DNA of 64,000 nucleotides from Trifolium pratense. Its lineage: Eukaryota > Streptophyta > Magnoliopsida > Fabales > Fabaceae. The stretch lies in assembly GCF_020283565.1 (NCBI RefSeq), contig NC_060065.1:47294409-47358408 (forward strand). Direction: 5' to 3'. Below the pieces are notes generated by a model. The model did no database searches. It was not told the DNA's origin and saw only the letters and a list, made by a program, of their open reading frames with translations. Made by a program: the position numbers and the translations under genes. This document shows, one piece after another, positions 36,001-47,032 of this stretch; position 1 is the stretch's first letter, and every line of letters begins with the position of its first letter.

Positions 36001-39000
36001 CTGTGTATGATACTGTAATTTCGGCAGATACAAGGGGTATCATCGAATACTGGAACCCAACAACACTCCAGTTCCCGGAGGATGAGTACGTGCTTTATTA
36101 GTGTCTTACTTCAGTTCTGCGTCTGTCTCTTTACTTAGATAACAGATTCATCAAGATTTAAATACTTTTGGTTGTCGGTCCTCAAAATTCTGTCTCTTAC
36201 GTATACTCAAATATGTCAAACCACTTGCATTTTACAAATTTTGTTTAGCTTAACCACATGTATATTATAATTTGAAAACTGAGAATTCTGAAGTCCACCT
36301 CTAGCAATTTCAACTACCACTCTTTGAATCTTAACACAAGGTGCAATCATAAATAATAATCTTATGAGTCTATGATTTAAGTTTAACTATTAATAGTTTT
36401 AGTTGACCATAAAAAATACTACCTTAAATACAGTATATCATTCCTATTTAGGTGCTATATGAATTTGATTCCAAATGTTGCAACATATGAGATTTGATTC
36501 ATACTGCCAGAGGGAACATAATGGCTGTTGTATCCAGACTTCAGAGTTTGTGTTTTTTAAATTCTGTTTGATGTTGTATTATAGCCTACTCGGAGGCACC
36601 TTTTGACAACATGGCTATTGATCTAAGAATTTTGGGTTAGGCCAGCTAATAAGGGGCCACTAGACATATGTACTACGTGAAACAGAATTGTAGTCAGCAA
36701 TGGCGTGAAATAGAAACTATTAAACATTATGTGATTGTTCCTACATTATGACTATTAGCAGTTTTTGTTACATAAAACAGTTACGGAAATTTGTAGCTGC
36801 ATGATGTATGGATTTTGTGTAGTTACTAATGCAATTTAATCATTTCCTTTGGTGCTCGCAGGGTGAGTTTTAAGGTTAGAAGCGATACTAACCTCTTTGA
36901 AATAGTAAAATGCAAGACATCTGTTTCGTCTATTGAGGTACCACAGTTGTCTAAACACACTTCCAAATGAATAGTTGATAACTTAATATTCTGTTATTGA
37001 TTTCGATGGTACTTATTTTCTGTATTGCATCCTACTTTAGGTCAGCCCAGATGGTCAACAATTTTCCGTTACATCACCTGACCGTAGGATACGCGTGTTT
37101 TGGTTCAGAACGGGTAAACTGAGGCGTGTTTATGATGAATCCTTGGAGGTAACAGTTTTGCCTGAAATTTTGTCTTTTCTCTAATTGTTTTTGGACATTT
37201 GATTTATAAATGAATTGATATATTGATAGGTTGCTCAAGATCTCCAAAGAAGCGATGCTCCATTATATCGATTGGAAGCCATTGATTTCGGTCGAAGAAT
37301 GGCTGTTGAGAGAGAAATAGAGAAGACAGAAAGTGCACCACAACCAAATGCGGTTTTTGATGATAGTTCCAACTTTCTTATATATGCAACCTTGCTTGGG
37401 ATTAAAGTGAGTTTTTTCGTACTTAATTGGGTTGCAATCATTTCACTTCCTTCGGTTATACATTTTTTTAGTATTTGTAACTTTTTTCGTTGCTTGCTAA
37501 TGCAATGCAGCCACTAGATGAAACTTCATTCCCTAATGTTTTTACATCTGCATGGCCATAGGTTGTTAATTTGCACACCAATAAAGTTGCTCGAATACTT
37601 GGAAAAGTGGAGAATAATGATAGGTTCTTAAGAATAGCTTTATATCATGGTGAACGAAGCAGCAAAAAAGTAAGAAAGATTCCTTCAGTAGCTGCGAATG
37701 CAAATGAGAGCAAAGAGCCCTTGACAGATCCCACTCTCCTATGCTGTGCTTTCAAAAAGCACAGGATATATTTATTCAGGTATGACAGTTAAAACTCCAC
37801 CGTCATCGTACCACTCCTTTATTTGATAATGTCATGCATGGTATTTGCCTGGTAGCATTTTGCCTCAGTACGTTTGAGGTTTTACATTTTGGTTACTTCT
37901 TGCATCATTTGTTGTTTGGCACGCAAAATATAAAATCTAAATTGTAGCTAAGTTTTGGTATGCCGTGTATCAGTCGAAGAGAGCCTGAGGAGCCTGAAGA
38001 TGCAACTAAGGGAAGAGATGTGTTCAATGAAAAGCCTCCCGCTGATGAACTTTTGGCAGTTTCAGATATTGGAAAGTCACTTACAACATCACTTCCTGAC
38101 AATGTGGTGAGTTATCTTAATTTGGCCTTTAATGTAGGTTATTGTGGTTGACAATCAAATAGAAGACTGCTTTTAATCAAAATAATTTATTCCCCAATCC
38201 ACACAAAAACAAAAGTTGTCTATCAATAGCTTATCTCTATATTCTTCTATTTAAGTAGTTATCCAATAGCAGACAGGAAAGATATTTCCTTCATTCTTTA
38301 CTCGAGTAGTTTTACATATTTTCTTTACAAGTTAAAATTAGGTTTGTTCCCTATAAAGATTCTGACAATTGCAATTCTTCTTTTTGCAGATTATGCACAC
38401 CACTATGGGTGATATTCACATGAAGTTATACCCAGAGGAATGTCCAAAATCTGTGGAAAACTTTACAACTCACTGCAAAAACGGCTACTATGACAATCTT
38501 ATTTTTCACAGGGTCATCAAAGGCTTCATGATACAAACAGGAGATCCTTTAGGAGACGGCACTGGTGGGCAATCCATTTGGGGAAGAGAATTTGAAGATG
38601 AATTTCACAAAAGGTACTCAATTCTGTTTGTAAATGTTCTGTCTTATTATGCACTTGAAATATGATCACGATTTCAGACTCTAGAGTAACTATATAACTA
38701 TCATCTGTGTTTGATCATCTATGAAACTTAGACCATATAATTTTTCTTTTGCAGTTTAAGGCATGATAGGCCTTTCACATTGTCAATGGCAAACGCGGGG
38801 CCAAATACCAATGGTTCTCAGTTTTTTATCACCACAGTGGCTACTCCATGGCTGGACAACAAGCACACCGTATTTGGTAGAGTTGTGAAGGGAATGGATG
38901 TTGTCCAGGTAAATTGGATTCTAATCTTCCGTGAGCATTATCTAGTACAACATATTAAGTCATGTCTGTCATATCTTGGAATTCCCTGCATGTTTTTGTG

Positions 39001-40862
39001 CAGATTTTATTTGGCAAATAATTTCCATGAATGTGCTTTGTATCACCTGAATATATCTTTAAATGAGTTCTTTCCTTGATTTCTTTTTGGCAATATTGTC
39101 AAACTCGAGAGTTCAGATAAATCCATAATCTCCTTAGACTTTTTTTTTTTTTTTTTGGTACATAAATCTCCTTAGACTTTACCTAACAAAGAATAATATT
39201 GAAAAAACCCTATAAATGGCATGTATATATAATAAATACTCCTTCCATCCCTAAATCTAGGGCCCCATGGACTAAATTATGGGAATTAAGAAAATTGTAG
39301 TAGTAGTTGTATTTTTTTTTTATGATACTAGTAGTAGTAAATTTGTTAACAATTGATATTGCTTTTAAATATTTAACCCTTCAAAAGAGATAATCAGTTA
39401 AGGTTTCCATTATAGTATTTAATTATTTAGTGGTTGTTGTAGAAATAGATGGAAATTAATTAGGGATATGTTAATAAAGAAATAATTAATGTAGTTGAAA
39501 ATTCAAATAGGGTGGGTCATATAGAGAGAGAAAGAGAATAAAATTTCTCAAGAGAGCATTATATTTAGGGGCAAGAAGGGAGTAATATAATTCCCTTAGC
39601 ACAATATATAATATAAGAGAACTGCTAGCATCAAACGCTCGTGCAATCTTCAACCCACATTAGGCACCTTTTTAAATTTATCTCCTTTTCTTGTGCTCTG
39701 CCTCTCCAATAAAAATATAATAATATTCCCGCCTCTCCCCATGCGTGAAACTCCAAAAACAAATCATCCTTTTTTTTGTGCTTCTTCCATAATGAATTCA
39801 TAAGATCTTGAATCTTATTACAGAAAAGAAGTTTTGTGAAACTAGTTCTCTCACTTTCCTTGTTGGAGGCTAGTGCTTTGATCCTTTTCTTGTGTTTTGT
39901 GTTGTTGTTAATCTTTGGTAGACTTGCTATATCAAAGTTCTAATTTGTTGCGAGTCTTAGTTCTAAGGGGGTTATTATTTTGGTTAAATCTTTATTTTTG
40001 ATTGATGGGTAGACCGGAAAAACACATTAAGTTTGTGGCACGTGAGGTGGTAGCTTACCAGTGTGGTGGGACAACTGGGTTGTGACTGGAGGTGTGAGAT
40101 ACTTGTGCGTGAGTGTAAGGATGAGGGGATAGGGATGTTGGTCGCTGGTGGTTTGTGCTTTGAGAGAGAGAGAGAGATCGGAAGAAGGTGAAAATATGTG
40201 GTTTTTGGAGAACCGGTTGCCTAGTTTACAAATTAAAAGTAAGGTGTTATGGCATCAGTATATGGGCGAGTGTTTGTTGCTGTGTCAGTGTTTGACACTA
40301 GCAGTTATCATAATAAAAATGTCATGGGAAGGGAGGTAGTGTTCTCTTGGTGCCGTGAAGGCTTCAATGAAAACAGTGGAAAACAACCAAGCCCTATGCA
40401 TTAGGTATTTTTTCCAACTTTTCTTAGACTTAACAACTTGTGGACTGACTCATTAGTTTGAGTTGGACTGAATATACACTGATTAGAGTCGATGCAACTA
40501 ACCTGCTTTTGGGGCGTGATCAAGCTGACTCGTTGGTTTGATCTAGTTAGACTGAATATACACTGATTAGAGTCTATGCAACTAACATGTTTTTGGGACG
40601 TGATCAATCTGACTCGCTAACTTGCTAATTTGACAACCATGGTTTTTGGTCCATGGAGCTTCTTATTTTCCTTTCTCTTAACTTTTCATCATGATAAATC
40701 TTTTTCAGGTCCTCGTTTCATTAATTTGAACTTTCTTTTGTACCTGAAAAATTAATCAATTGAGAACTTTGTTGGCAGGCTATTGAAAAAGTGAAGACAG
40801 ACAAGACAGATAAGCCATATCAAGATGTTAAAATTTTAAATGTCACTGTACCAAAGTCTTGA
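33016..40862 (+). CDS. CYP71: WD40-cyclophilin peptidyl-prolyl isomerase CYP71, 13 exons
   Basis: Exons: 33016-33155, 34329-34414, 34972-35060, 35595-35834, 35964-36085, 36862-36937, 37041-37148, 37230-37406, 37562-37779, 37974-38106, 38390-38613, 38755-38908, 40779-40862. They sum to 1851 nt, 616 residues, all phases consistent with GT/AG borders. Residues about 50-350 form WD40-type repeats ([69 protein letters not shown]). Residues 464-616 are a cyclophilin domain with catalytic-type residues FHRV (R504), F509, M510, Q512, W570 and H575. From memory this domain order and the N-terminus ([16 protein letters not shown]) are those of plant CYP71, a nuclear protein tied to histone H3K27 methylation and meristem genes. 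Intron 12 is 1.87 kb and carries a Stowaway. Copies of the last intron and 3' UTR occur at 54.3-57.3 kb. Confidence 0.95.
33405..34078. mobile_element. MITE-derived sequence in CYP71 intron 1
   Basis: Words shared with the 4208-4566 element (AAATAGCGGATAGCTTATAA on the left; AAGCTATAAGC and CCAAACAGAGCC at the right) frame this intronic stretch. The termini are diverged and no TSD is visible, so it is at most an old, possibly composite member of that family. Confidence 0.4.
39239..39582. mobile_element. Stowaway MITE in CYP71 intron 12
   Basis: The 344-bp segment starts CTCCTTCCATCCCTAAATCTA and ends with the inverse type (TATATTTAGGGGCAAGAAGG then GAG). It is flanked by TA on each side (39237-39238 and 39583-39584). 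Termini of the CTCCCTCCGT type and a TA target define Stowaway elements. No coding sequence. Confidence 0.7.
40443..40620. repeat. Two-copy tandem repeat, about 84 bp per unit, in CYP71 intron 12
   Basis: CTGACTCATTAGTTTGA.. and CTGACTCGTTGGTTTGA.. start two adjoining units at about 40443 and 40527. Each contains ACTGAATATACACTGATTAG and ATGCAACTAAC(C/A)TG before the next GTGATCAA. It lies 160 bp before the last CYP71 exon. It does not touch splice signals. Confidence 0.7.
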
Positions 40863-42430
40863 AGGTCTTTGGTTTTTATGAGTGGTACAGTCGGTCTTGT
40901 ATATTGGACTGGCCATACGTTGGTGAAGCACTAACAGGATAAATTTTTAACTTCCTTCAGATCTATCAACCTTCAATTTCACAGGTTTTGTATGAACGTG
41001 GCAATTAACTATTCTTCGTGTGCAGTGCAGCACCTTCATTTTTGAACTGTTTCTGTCACAGATGCCCTCTTCCCGTTATCTTAACCTTTGTTACAAGCGT
41101 TACGAAGCTGTATTGTTTTCTGCTGTCAGTGAAATGTACTTTGAATTCTAAAGGGTTGCTGTGATCAAATCTCTTTGAATACTATGTAGTGTGTGACATT
41201 CTTGCTTTATTAGTAATTATTTTGTTGAAGACGTTTCTAAAACCTTACTGTATTGTGTTTGTGGGAGCTTTTTTTCGGCAGCAACACCTTTATCGATTAT
41301 TTTCCTTTATATATACTTCTAGCATTAACTAGGACTAATATAAGCGTTTAGTAAAAAACATGGAGATCGATGTTTTATCCAACATCGATGCTTTATCGAT
41401 TATTTTCCTTTATATATATCTTTGATTTGTTAAAACAAAAATCCACCCTTGTTTTAAGATTTTTAAGTCCTGACTCATACAATCCCCAAACATTTAGTTC
41501 TACTACCTTTGAAGTGATTATTACATGGATTCAGATTTAATGCAGTAGTGTTCTTTTATTGCATTTGCTGCAGTTGTGGGCTGTCTACTCGATAAGACGA
41601 TTCACATTTGCTGCAGTAGTTAAAATACATTGATAAAATGTGAGGTGTTTGATTTGTTTGATTTGATTCAACGGCTATTTAGAAAACATGAAATTGTGGA
41701 TTAGGGTTTCATGGATGTTCTTCCCCTCCACCTTCATTTCCAATTAAATATAAATTCAAAGCTTTTTATGAGGACTAAGAATAAATTACAAGTAAAATGA
41801 TTTCAATAAATTATTGTTTCAAAATCTAACGGACAATTTTGATAGTTTTAGGTTGGATATTTTCATCAAATTCAAACTTAAGACCTCACACTTTTAAATT
41901 TTAGATGTTTATTACTTTGTTTATAGACATTTTTTTTTTATCATTTGCTAATATATTAGTTGTTAAGTAAAATAGCTTCCGTAAAGAAAAAATGATTTTT
42001 TTTTTTTGAGATTTTGAAAAAAAAATATTAAGCTATTTTCTGTTTGTTTTCTATCATAAAAATATATATTTTTTAAAAAAATTGAAGCTCCTGCACTTAT
42101 GTTTCTTAGCTTTAAAAGATTCTAGAAAAGCCATTAGGATTTAGGATTACATTTTTATTTTATGATGATAAAAAATAGTTTTGTTTTACAAAATGATTTT
42201 CTAAAAAATCTATAATAAACACTATTAAAATGATAAAAGTGATCTTTTAAGAAAAATAGATTTTTTTTCTTAAAAAAAATTTAAGTGACTGTTTGAGTGT
42301 TTGTTATAGTTTTTATTTATTTATTTATTTATTTTTATAAAAGAATCACTTTTTTTTTTAATAAAAATAATCGCTTTTAAAAAATATTGCATAAAGATTT
42401 TTTAAAAATAACCACTTTTAAAAAAAGTGT
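40863..42430. other. CYP71 3' UTR and A+T-rich intergenic DNA
   Basis: About 300 bases after the stop codon are probably 3' UTR, because parts of it are found again, copied together with last-intron sequence, at 54.3-57.3 kb. A 27-bp word (TTTATCGATTATTTTCCTTT plus TATATAT) occurs twice, near 41290 and 41390. From 41800 onward the sequence is nearly pure A+T with many homopolymer runs and no gene. Confidence 0.45.
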
Positions 42431-42671
42431 CATACATTCAAATTCACTATTAAAGCACCTCTATATTTTTGAATGCTAAAGCTGATCAATATTTTTAACA
42501 AGACTCTGAAGCATATTTTAAATGAAAAGTAACACATATGTCTTGCCTTTGAGTAACCAAAGTCACAGATCAATTGTTTACAAAGTATGCCTAATGCTAC
42601 AAGCAAGAAAAATAATACTGTTGTTGAAGAACAAGAAAACAGGTTAATTAATTAATTATTACCAACTACTA

Positions 42672-42801
42672 CTCCGTCCCAACCGTCCCAAAATATAAGC
42701 AAAAGGAGGTCAACAAAAGTGAATGTATCTGGACTAAATTTTAAATCAAATACATCAACTTTCATTGACCAATTTTTGCTTATATTTTGAGACGGAGGGA
42801 G
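42672..42801. mobile_element. Stowaway MITE
   Basis: The 130-bp element has termini CTCCGTCCCAACCGTCCC and ACGGAGGGAG with inner paired words AAAATATAAGCAAAA and TTTTTGCTTATATTTT, and TA on both sides. It is a small, clean Stowaway inserted in copy 1 of the tandem duplication only. Confidence 0.8.
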
Positions 42802-44004
42802 TACATGCCTATTTAGCATATTTCTTTGGTCTTCTTCAAAAAAGAAAAAAATTAATTAACTATTTTTGATAATGTTTGCTTTCTCAAGAAAATACCTTAC
42901 TACTTCAATAAGTACTATCTCATTATATATATTATGATAGTGTGTATTGTTACTAAACTTCACCTATTATTAAGGTAGCCACTTAACTAAATCAATCCTA
43001 ATTACAAGGATTTGTTGTTTTACAACATAATCATGTAGACCCATTAAATTAGGTGATACGTTATTGGTTGTTTTGTTGTTGTTTTTTTATATCTTTTTCT
43101 TTCATTGTATATTATTATTTTTTCATTGTATATTATTGGTTCTATATAAAGTGATTTTAATTTGCAAGGCCGATTAGACGGACGGAAATAAGCAACTAGT
43201 CGTGCCATCATACTATACCTTACTGTCGGATTGGCAAAGCTAAAATATAATATATTTTTTGGACAAAACTAAGCTAAAATATAATCTAAAAATATAAAAT
43301 TTCCACCATCATAAAAGTAACAATTATCATACAACGGTATAAAACTCTGATGATATGTTTATGTAAAATTGAATTCACACTTCTAAATAGAATAAAATAT
43401 TTATATTTATGTATATATAAAGTAAATTTCTCGGGTCTTACGGTTTTATCCACTTCAAGTTAGAAAAAGTTCCACAAGGATTAAATAGTTTCCTCAATAA
43501 AACACATTGAAATCGGAAATTCAAATCAAAATGCACTGAAACAACATTCAACTAAATACATTCAAATCCAACATTAGAGCACCTCAATATTTTTCTATGC
43601 TAAAGCTAACAAATAGGTCTTGCCTTTGAGTAACAGATTAATTGTTTATAAAGTATGCATATTGCCTATAAGCAAGAAAAAGAATATTGTTGTTAAAGAA
43701 GAAGATAACAGGTTTATTAATTAATTAATAATTTTTTTTGATAATGTTTGCCTTCTCAAAAGAATACCTTACTACTTCAATAATTCTGTGGTAAATCAAA
43801 TCAACTTTAAAATAAACTCATTCAATTATAACCATCAAATCATTGAAAAATTGAAATTAATCATGACTATTTTCTAAAATCACATGTATGAATATGCTTC
43901 AAGTCAAAATTAATTACCTTTTGAAAAATTAGTACGTCTTTCGCAATATAAGTGATTATCTTTTGTACACCTCTTTTATGCCACTTGTTGAAGTCTTTGA
44001 AGTC

Positions 44005-44100
44005 TTGAAAAAAGTTGCTGCAGAAATCGTTTGATCGAGGTCTCAAAATTCAAATGGAGTCTCAGATGATCTAACAATTTCTGCAACAACTTTTTCCAAT
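44005..44100. ncRNA. Candidate MIRNA-like hairpin
   Basis: TTGAAAAAAGTTGCTGCAGA (44005-44024) and its continuation to 44038 can pair with 44066-44100, whose inverse reads TTGGAAAAAGTTGTTGCAGA onward: about 30 of 34 positions pair, with four isolated mismatches. The loop of about 27 bases contains a further short CTC/GAG pairing. Size, isolated mismatches and asymmetry resemble a plant pre-miRNA. The stem does not match a conserved miRNA I know. It might instead be a small MITE remnant. It lies in the sequence unique to copy 2 of the tandem duplication. Confidence 0.35.
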
Positions 44101-44769
44101 AAAACAAAGGAATGTAAATACCAAGAGATGAAGATCGGCATTTTTGTGCCTCCCCCATTGATGTTGTATATAATTATTCCATTTAAATAATTCTCTTGAC
44201 GGATTTATTCATATCAATCTTATTATATAGTATTATGATAGCGCGTGTTTGTTACTAAACTTCACCTATTATTAAGGTAGCCACTTAACTAAACAATCCT
44301 AATTACAAGGATTTGTTGTTTTGCAACATAATCATGTAGACCCATCAAATTAGTAAATTAGGTGATATGTTATTGGTTGTTTTGTTGTTGTTTTTTTAAT
44401 CTATTTTTTTTTTCATTGTATATTATTGGTTCTATATAAAGTGATACGTTACTTTGTGCTTCTTCCGATTAGACGGACGGAAATAAGCAACTAGTCGTGC
44501 CATCATACTATACCTTAATGTCGGATTGGCAAAGCTAAAAAATATAATATATTTTTTTGACAAAACTAAGCTAAAATATAATCTAAAAATTTAAAATTTC
44601 CACCATCATAAAAGTAACAAGTATCATACAACGGTATAAAAATCTGATGATATGTTTTTTACTAGAAAAAAATAAGAAACAACAAAGGTATCCTAGGTCC
44701 AACAAACAGAAACATACAGACCCCAATTAACTAGAATAACTAAATAACAAAAAAAAACTCTCCTTTAAA

Positions 44770-45367
44770 GAGTTTCAAACATTGATTCACTCTACATCAC
44801 ATTGTCTCACCTAAAAATTAAACTAATTAATAATAATATAGTGTACATGTTCATGTCTACGTAAAGACATAATATATCACTATGTAGGTGGCATCTCATT
44901 GTAATTCAATTCCTTCCTTTGGAGAAAATAGAACACAGTTATTTCAAACAAAGAACCTTGTTTTTTGCCCAAATTTCCAGGTTACTCTAGTTTCCTCTTT
45001 CCTCATATTTCCAAATGTACTCTTTCCTTTGAATTGAAACACATTATAGTTAACCCTATTTATAATGGAATTCAAAAGCATCATACATTTTCTTCATGGC
45101 AAAACAATTCTAATCACTGGTTTCAATTACTTAAAAAAATATTTGTCTCACTCTTCTAAATAAAGGTTTAGTTATATACCATTTGTTTGTATGCTTGTGT
45201 GATTTTGTGGTTTTTATGAAAAAAAAATTAGAAGTTCAACTAAATGTGAAGAAACTATATCTTCTTCTTAGAGCCAAAAATTATAAATCTGCTAACCAAC
45301 GCTTCCACGCTGAGGTGATGAATGTTTGTATTTTACAAGTTTAAAATGATTTGTATCAAAAAAATGT
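44770..45367 (+). pseudogene. Left arm of inverted repeat: degenerate 5' part of a fatty acyl-CoA reductase gene
   Basis: This segment aligns by eye with 61.3-62.26 kb of the intact FAR gene. It has the promoter words AAAGAGTTTCAAACATTGA and TTAATAATAATATAGT, and an exon-1-like frame from ATG at 45065 (MEFKSIIHFLHGKTILITG) that then loses the second half of the TGVTGFLG nucleotide-binding motif. An exon-2-like frame follows at about 45214-45315 (LNVKKLYLLLRAKN, SANQRFHAE). Its acceptor is changed from TTGTAG to TTGTGG. After exon 2 about 45 bp of intron 2 remain (TGAATGTTTGTATTTT). Because introns are kept, it is a DNA-level copy. It cannot encode an enzyme. Confidence 0.85.
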
Positions 45368-45376
45368 AAAGTTAAA

Positions 45377-45996
45377 ACATTTTTTATACAAATGATTTTA
45401 AACTTGTAAAGTACAATATTCATCACCTCAATGAAAGTGTTAATTAGTAGATTTACAATCAATGATTCTAAGTAGAACATAAAGTTTCTTTACATTTAGT
45501 TGAACTCTTAGTATCTTTTCCACAAAAGCTGAAAAGCCACACAAGCAAATAAACATATATGGTATATAATGAAACCATTACTTAGAAGAGATTGAGAGAG
45601 AGATAAGTTTTAATTTGCAAAGAAGCAAGTCATTGGCACCTGTGATTAGAATTTTCTGCCATGAAGAAAGTGTATAATGCTTTTCAATTCGATTAAAAAT
45701 AGAGTTAACTGAATGTATTTCAACTCAAAGGAAAGAGTAAATCGGAAATAAAAAACTAACGTGGAAAAAGGAAACTACAGTAAACTGAAAAGAGGAAACC
45801 GAAAATAGGAAACTGATGTCTGGCAGGAGGAAACTAGAGTAAATTGAAAATATGGGCAATAAACTAAGTTCTTTGTTTAATATATAGTGATATATTATAT
45901 GTCTTTATGTAGACAATAACATGACACATGTATACTATATTATTATTAATTGATTTAATTTTCAGGTGAGACAATGTTTGAATTGAGTTTGAAACC
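45377..45996 (-). pseudogene. Right arm of inverted repeat: second degenerate FAR 5' copy
   Basis: Read on the minus strand, the segment repeats the left arm: outer words TTTCAAAC, CATTGTCTCACCT and TAATAATAATATAG; an exon-1-like stretch at about 45693-45626 in which the ATG is ATC; and an exon-2-like stretch at about 45535-45429 ([17 protein letters not shown]) with an in-frame stop after KSTN. The 9-base loop AAAGTTAAA (45368-45376) separates it from the left arm. It also contains about 100 bp (45780-45850) of GGAAACT-type repeats absent from the other arm. It is non-coding. Confidence 0.82.
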
Positions 45997-45999
45997 AAT

Positions 46000-46150
46000 A
46001 GTTTGTTGGTCTAATGATGATTGACGCTGAACTTGACAGGGATGACCACAGTTTGATCCCCCGCAACTACGATCGGAAAGGGGCTGGAACCAGTTGATGC
46101 CAGAGCTGACCCCCGAACCAAATTAAACTGATGGTGAAAAAAAAATATTA
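46000..46150 (+). mobile_element. SINE-like retroposon next to the inverted repeat
   Basis: The sequence runs from TTGTTGGTCTAATGATGATT through CAGTTTGATCCCCCGCAACT to ATTAAACTGATGGTG and an A-tract (46137-46146). Related end words (CCGAATCAGATTAAATTGAC, GGTGAAAG) occur near 58570-58610. tRNA-like promoter boxes are weak, so the class is uncertain. Confidence 0.4.
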
Positions 46151-47024
46151 TTAGGTGAATCAATGTTTTAAACTCATATGAATAATATTAAACTTGTTAG
46201 TGATTAGAAATTTCATTCATAAAGTGTATAATGCAATGTTCGTACGAACTGAATTAAACTCGCGAGAATGATGTAAGATTACTTGTGGATAATATGCTTG
46301 AAAGGTTTTTTTGTTTTTGTATTTTTTTTATCATTTTGAAACCAAGGGAGTAGTATTAATATGAGTTACAACTACATTGTGTAGACTTGCAGTTATTTTA
46401 GGCATTATTGATAAATGTATATGTCTCATATTTTTTATCGCCGTTTATTTGAATTCTAAATATTAAGTTTAGAAATTTGATTGTAATTTTAAAAATCGAT
46501 ATATTAGTTAATTAAAATTTTTATCATCAACAATTGTTCCCCTGTATAATAGTTATTTAAATTTTTCATTAGCAAAAACTTGTTTCACGTGTAAAGTAGT
46601 TTTTAAAATTTTTCATTGGCATCAACTTGTTTCCTCATGTATAATAAATAATTTAAATTTTTTATCAACAATTTTTTATCCCGTTTATAATCGTTATTTA
46701 AGAAAAAATTATTGATGACAACTTGTCATGTATATATAAATTTTTTGTCTAGTGTATATTAGTTATTCGTAAAAATTCATATTTAGTTTATCCATCTATA
46801 TAAAATAAAATTTAACCTTTTGCAAGAGAGATTTTTATAATATATTAAAGATGATCGCAAAAAATAAATTCAAAATTTTTAAGCGCAAAAAATAAATTCA
46901 AAATTTTTAAGCGCAAAAAAAATAAATAAATTAATCTCTTTTTAAAATAAGTTAACCTTTTGCTAGAGAGGTTTCTATAATATCTACTAATCACAACAGC
47001 GGGAAAAAAAATCAAAATTCGAAT
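46151..47024. repeat. Degenerate repeat block to the left of the hAT element
   Basis: From 46490 the words TTATCATCAACAATTGTTCC and AGTTATTTAAATTTTTCATT recur, as at 16140-16690. From 46730 a unit containing GAGAGATTTTTATAATATAT and AATTCAAAATTTTTAAGCGC occurs repeatedly, and it continues on the other side of the hAT insertion at 50700-50950. The hAT element therefore split a pre-existing tandem-like repeat. No genes. Confidence 0.6.
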
Positions 47025-47032
47025 GATACAAC

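Larger units (their letters stand above)
42430..44680. repeat. Imperfect tandem duplication of about 1.1 kb
   Basis: Copy 1 (about 42430-43380) and copy 2 (about 43555-44665) share, in order: AAAGCACCTCTATATTT / AGAGCACCTCAATATTT; GTCTTGCCTTTGAGTAAC; ACAGGTTAATTAATTAATTA; CACCTATTATTAAGGTAGCC; AATCATGTAGACCCAT; GATTAGACGGACGGAAATAA; and ACAACGGTATAAAA. The best-conserved part is 42915-43367 against 44226-44660. Copy 1 has a Stowaway insertion; copy 2 has about 400 bp of extra sequence that includes a MIRNA-like foldback. No coding content was recognised. Confidence 0.8.

Noticed and set aside
37905..38102. Minus-strand frame within CYP71 exon 10
   Set aside because: Shadow of the coding exon on the other strand.
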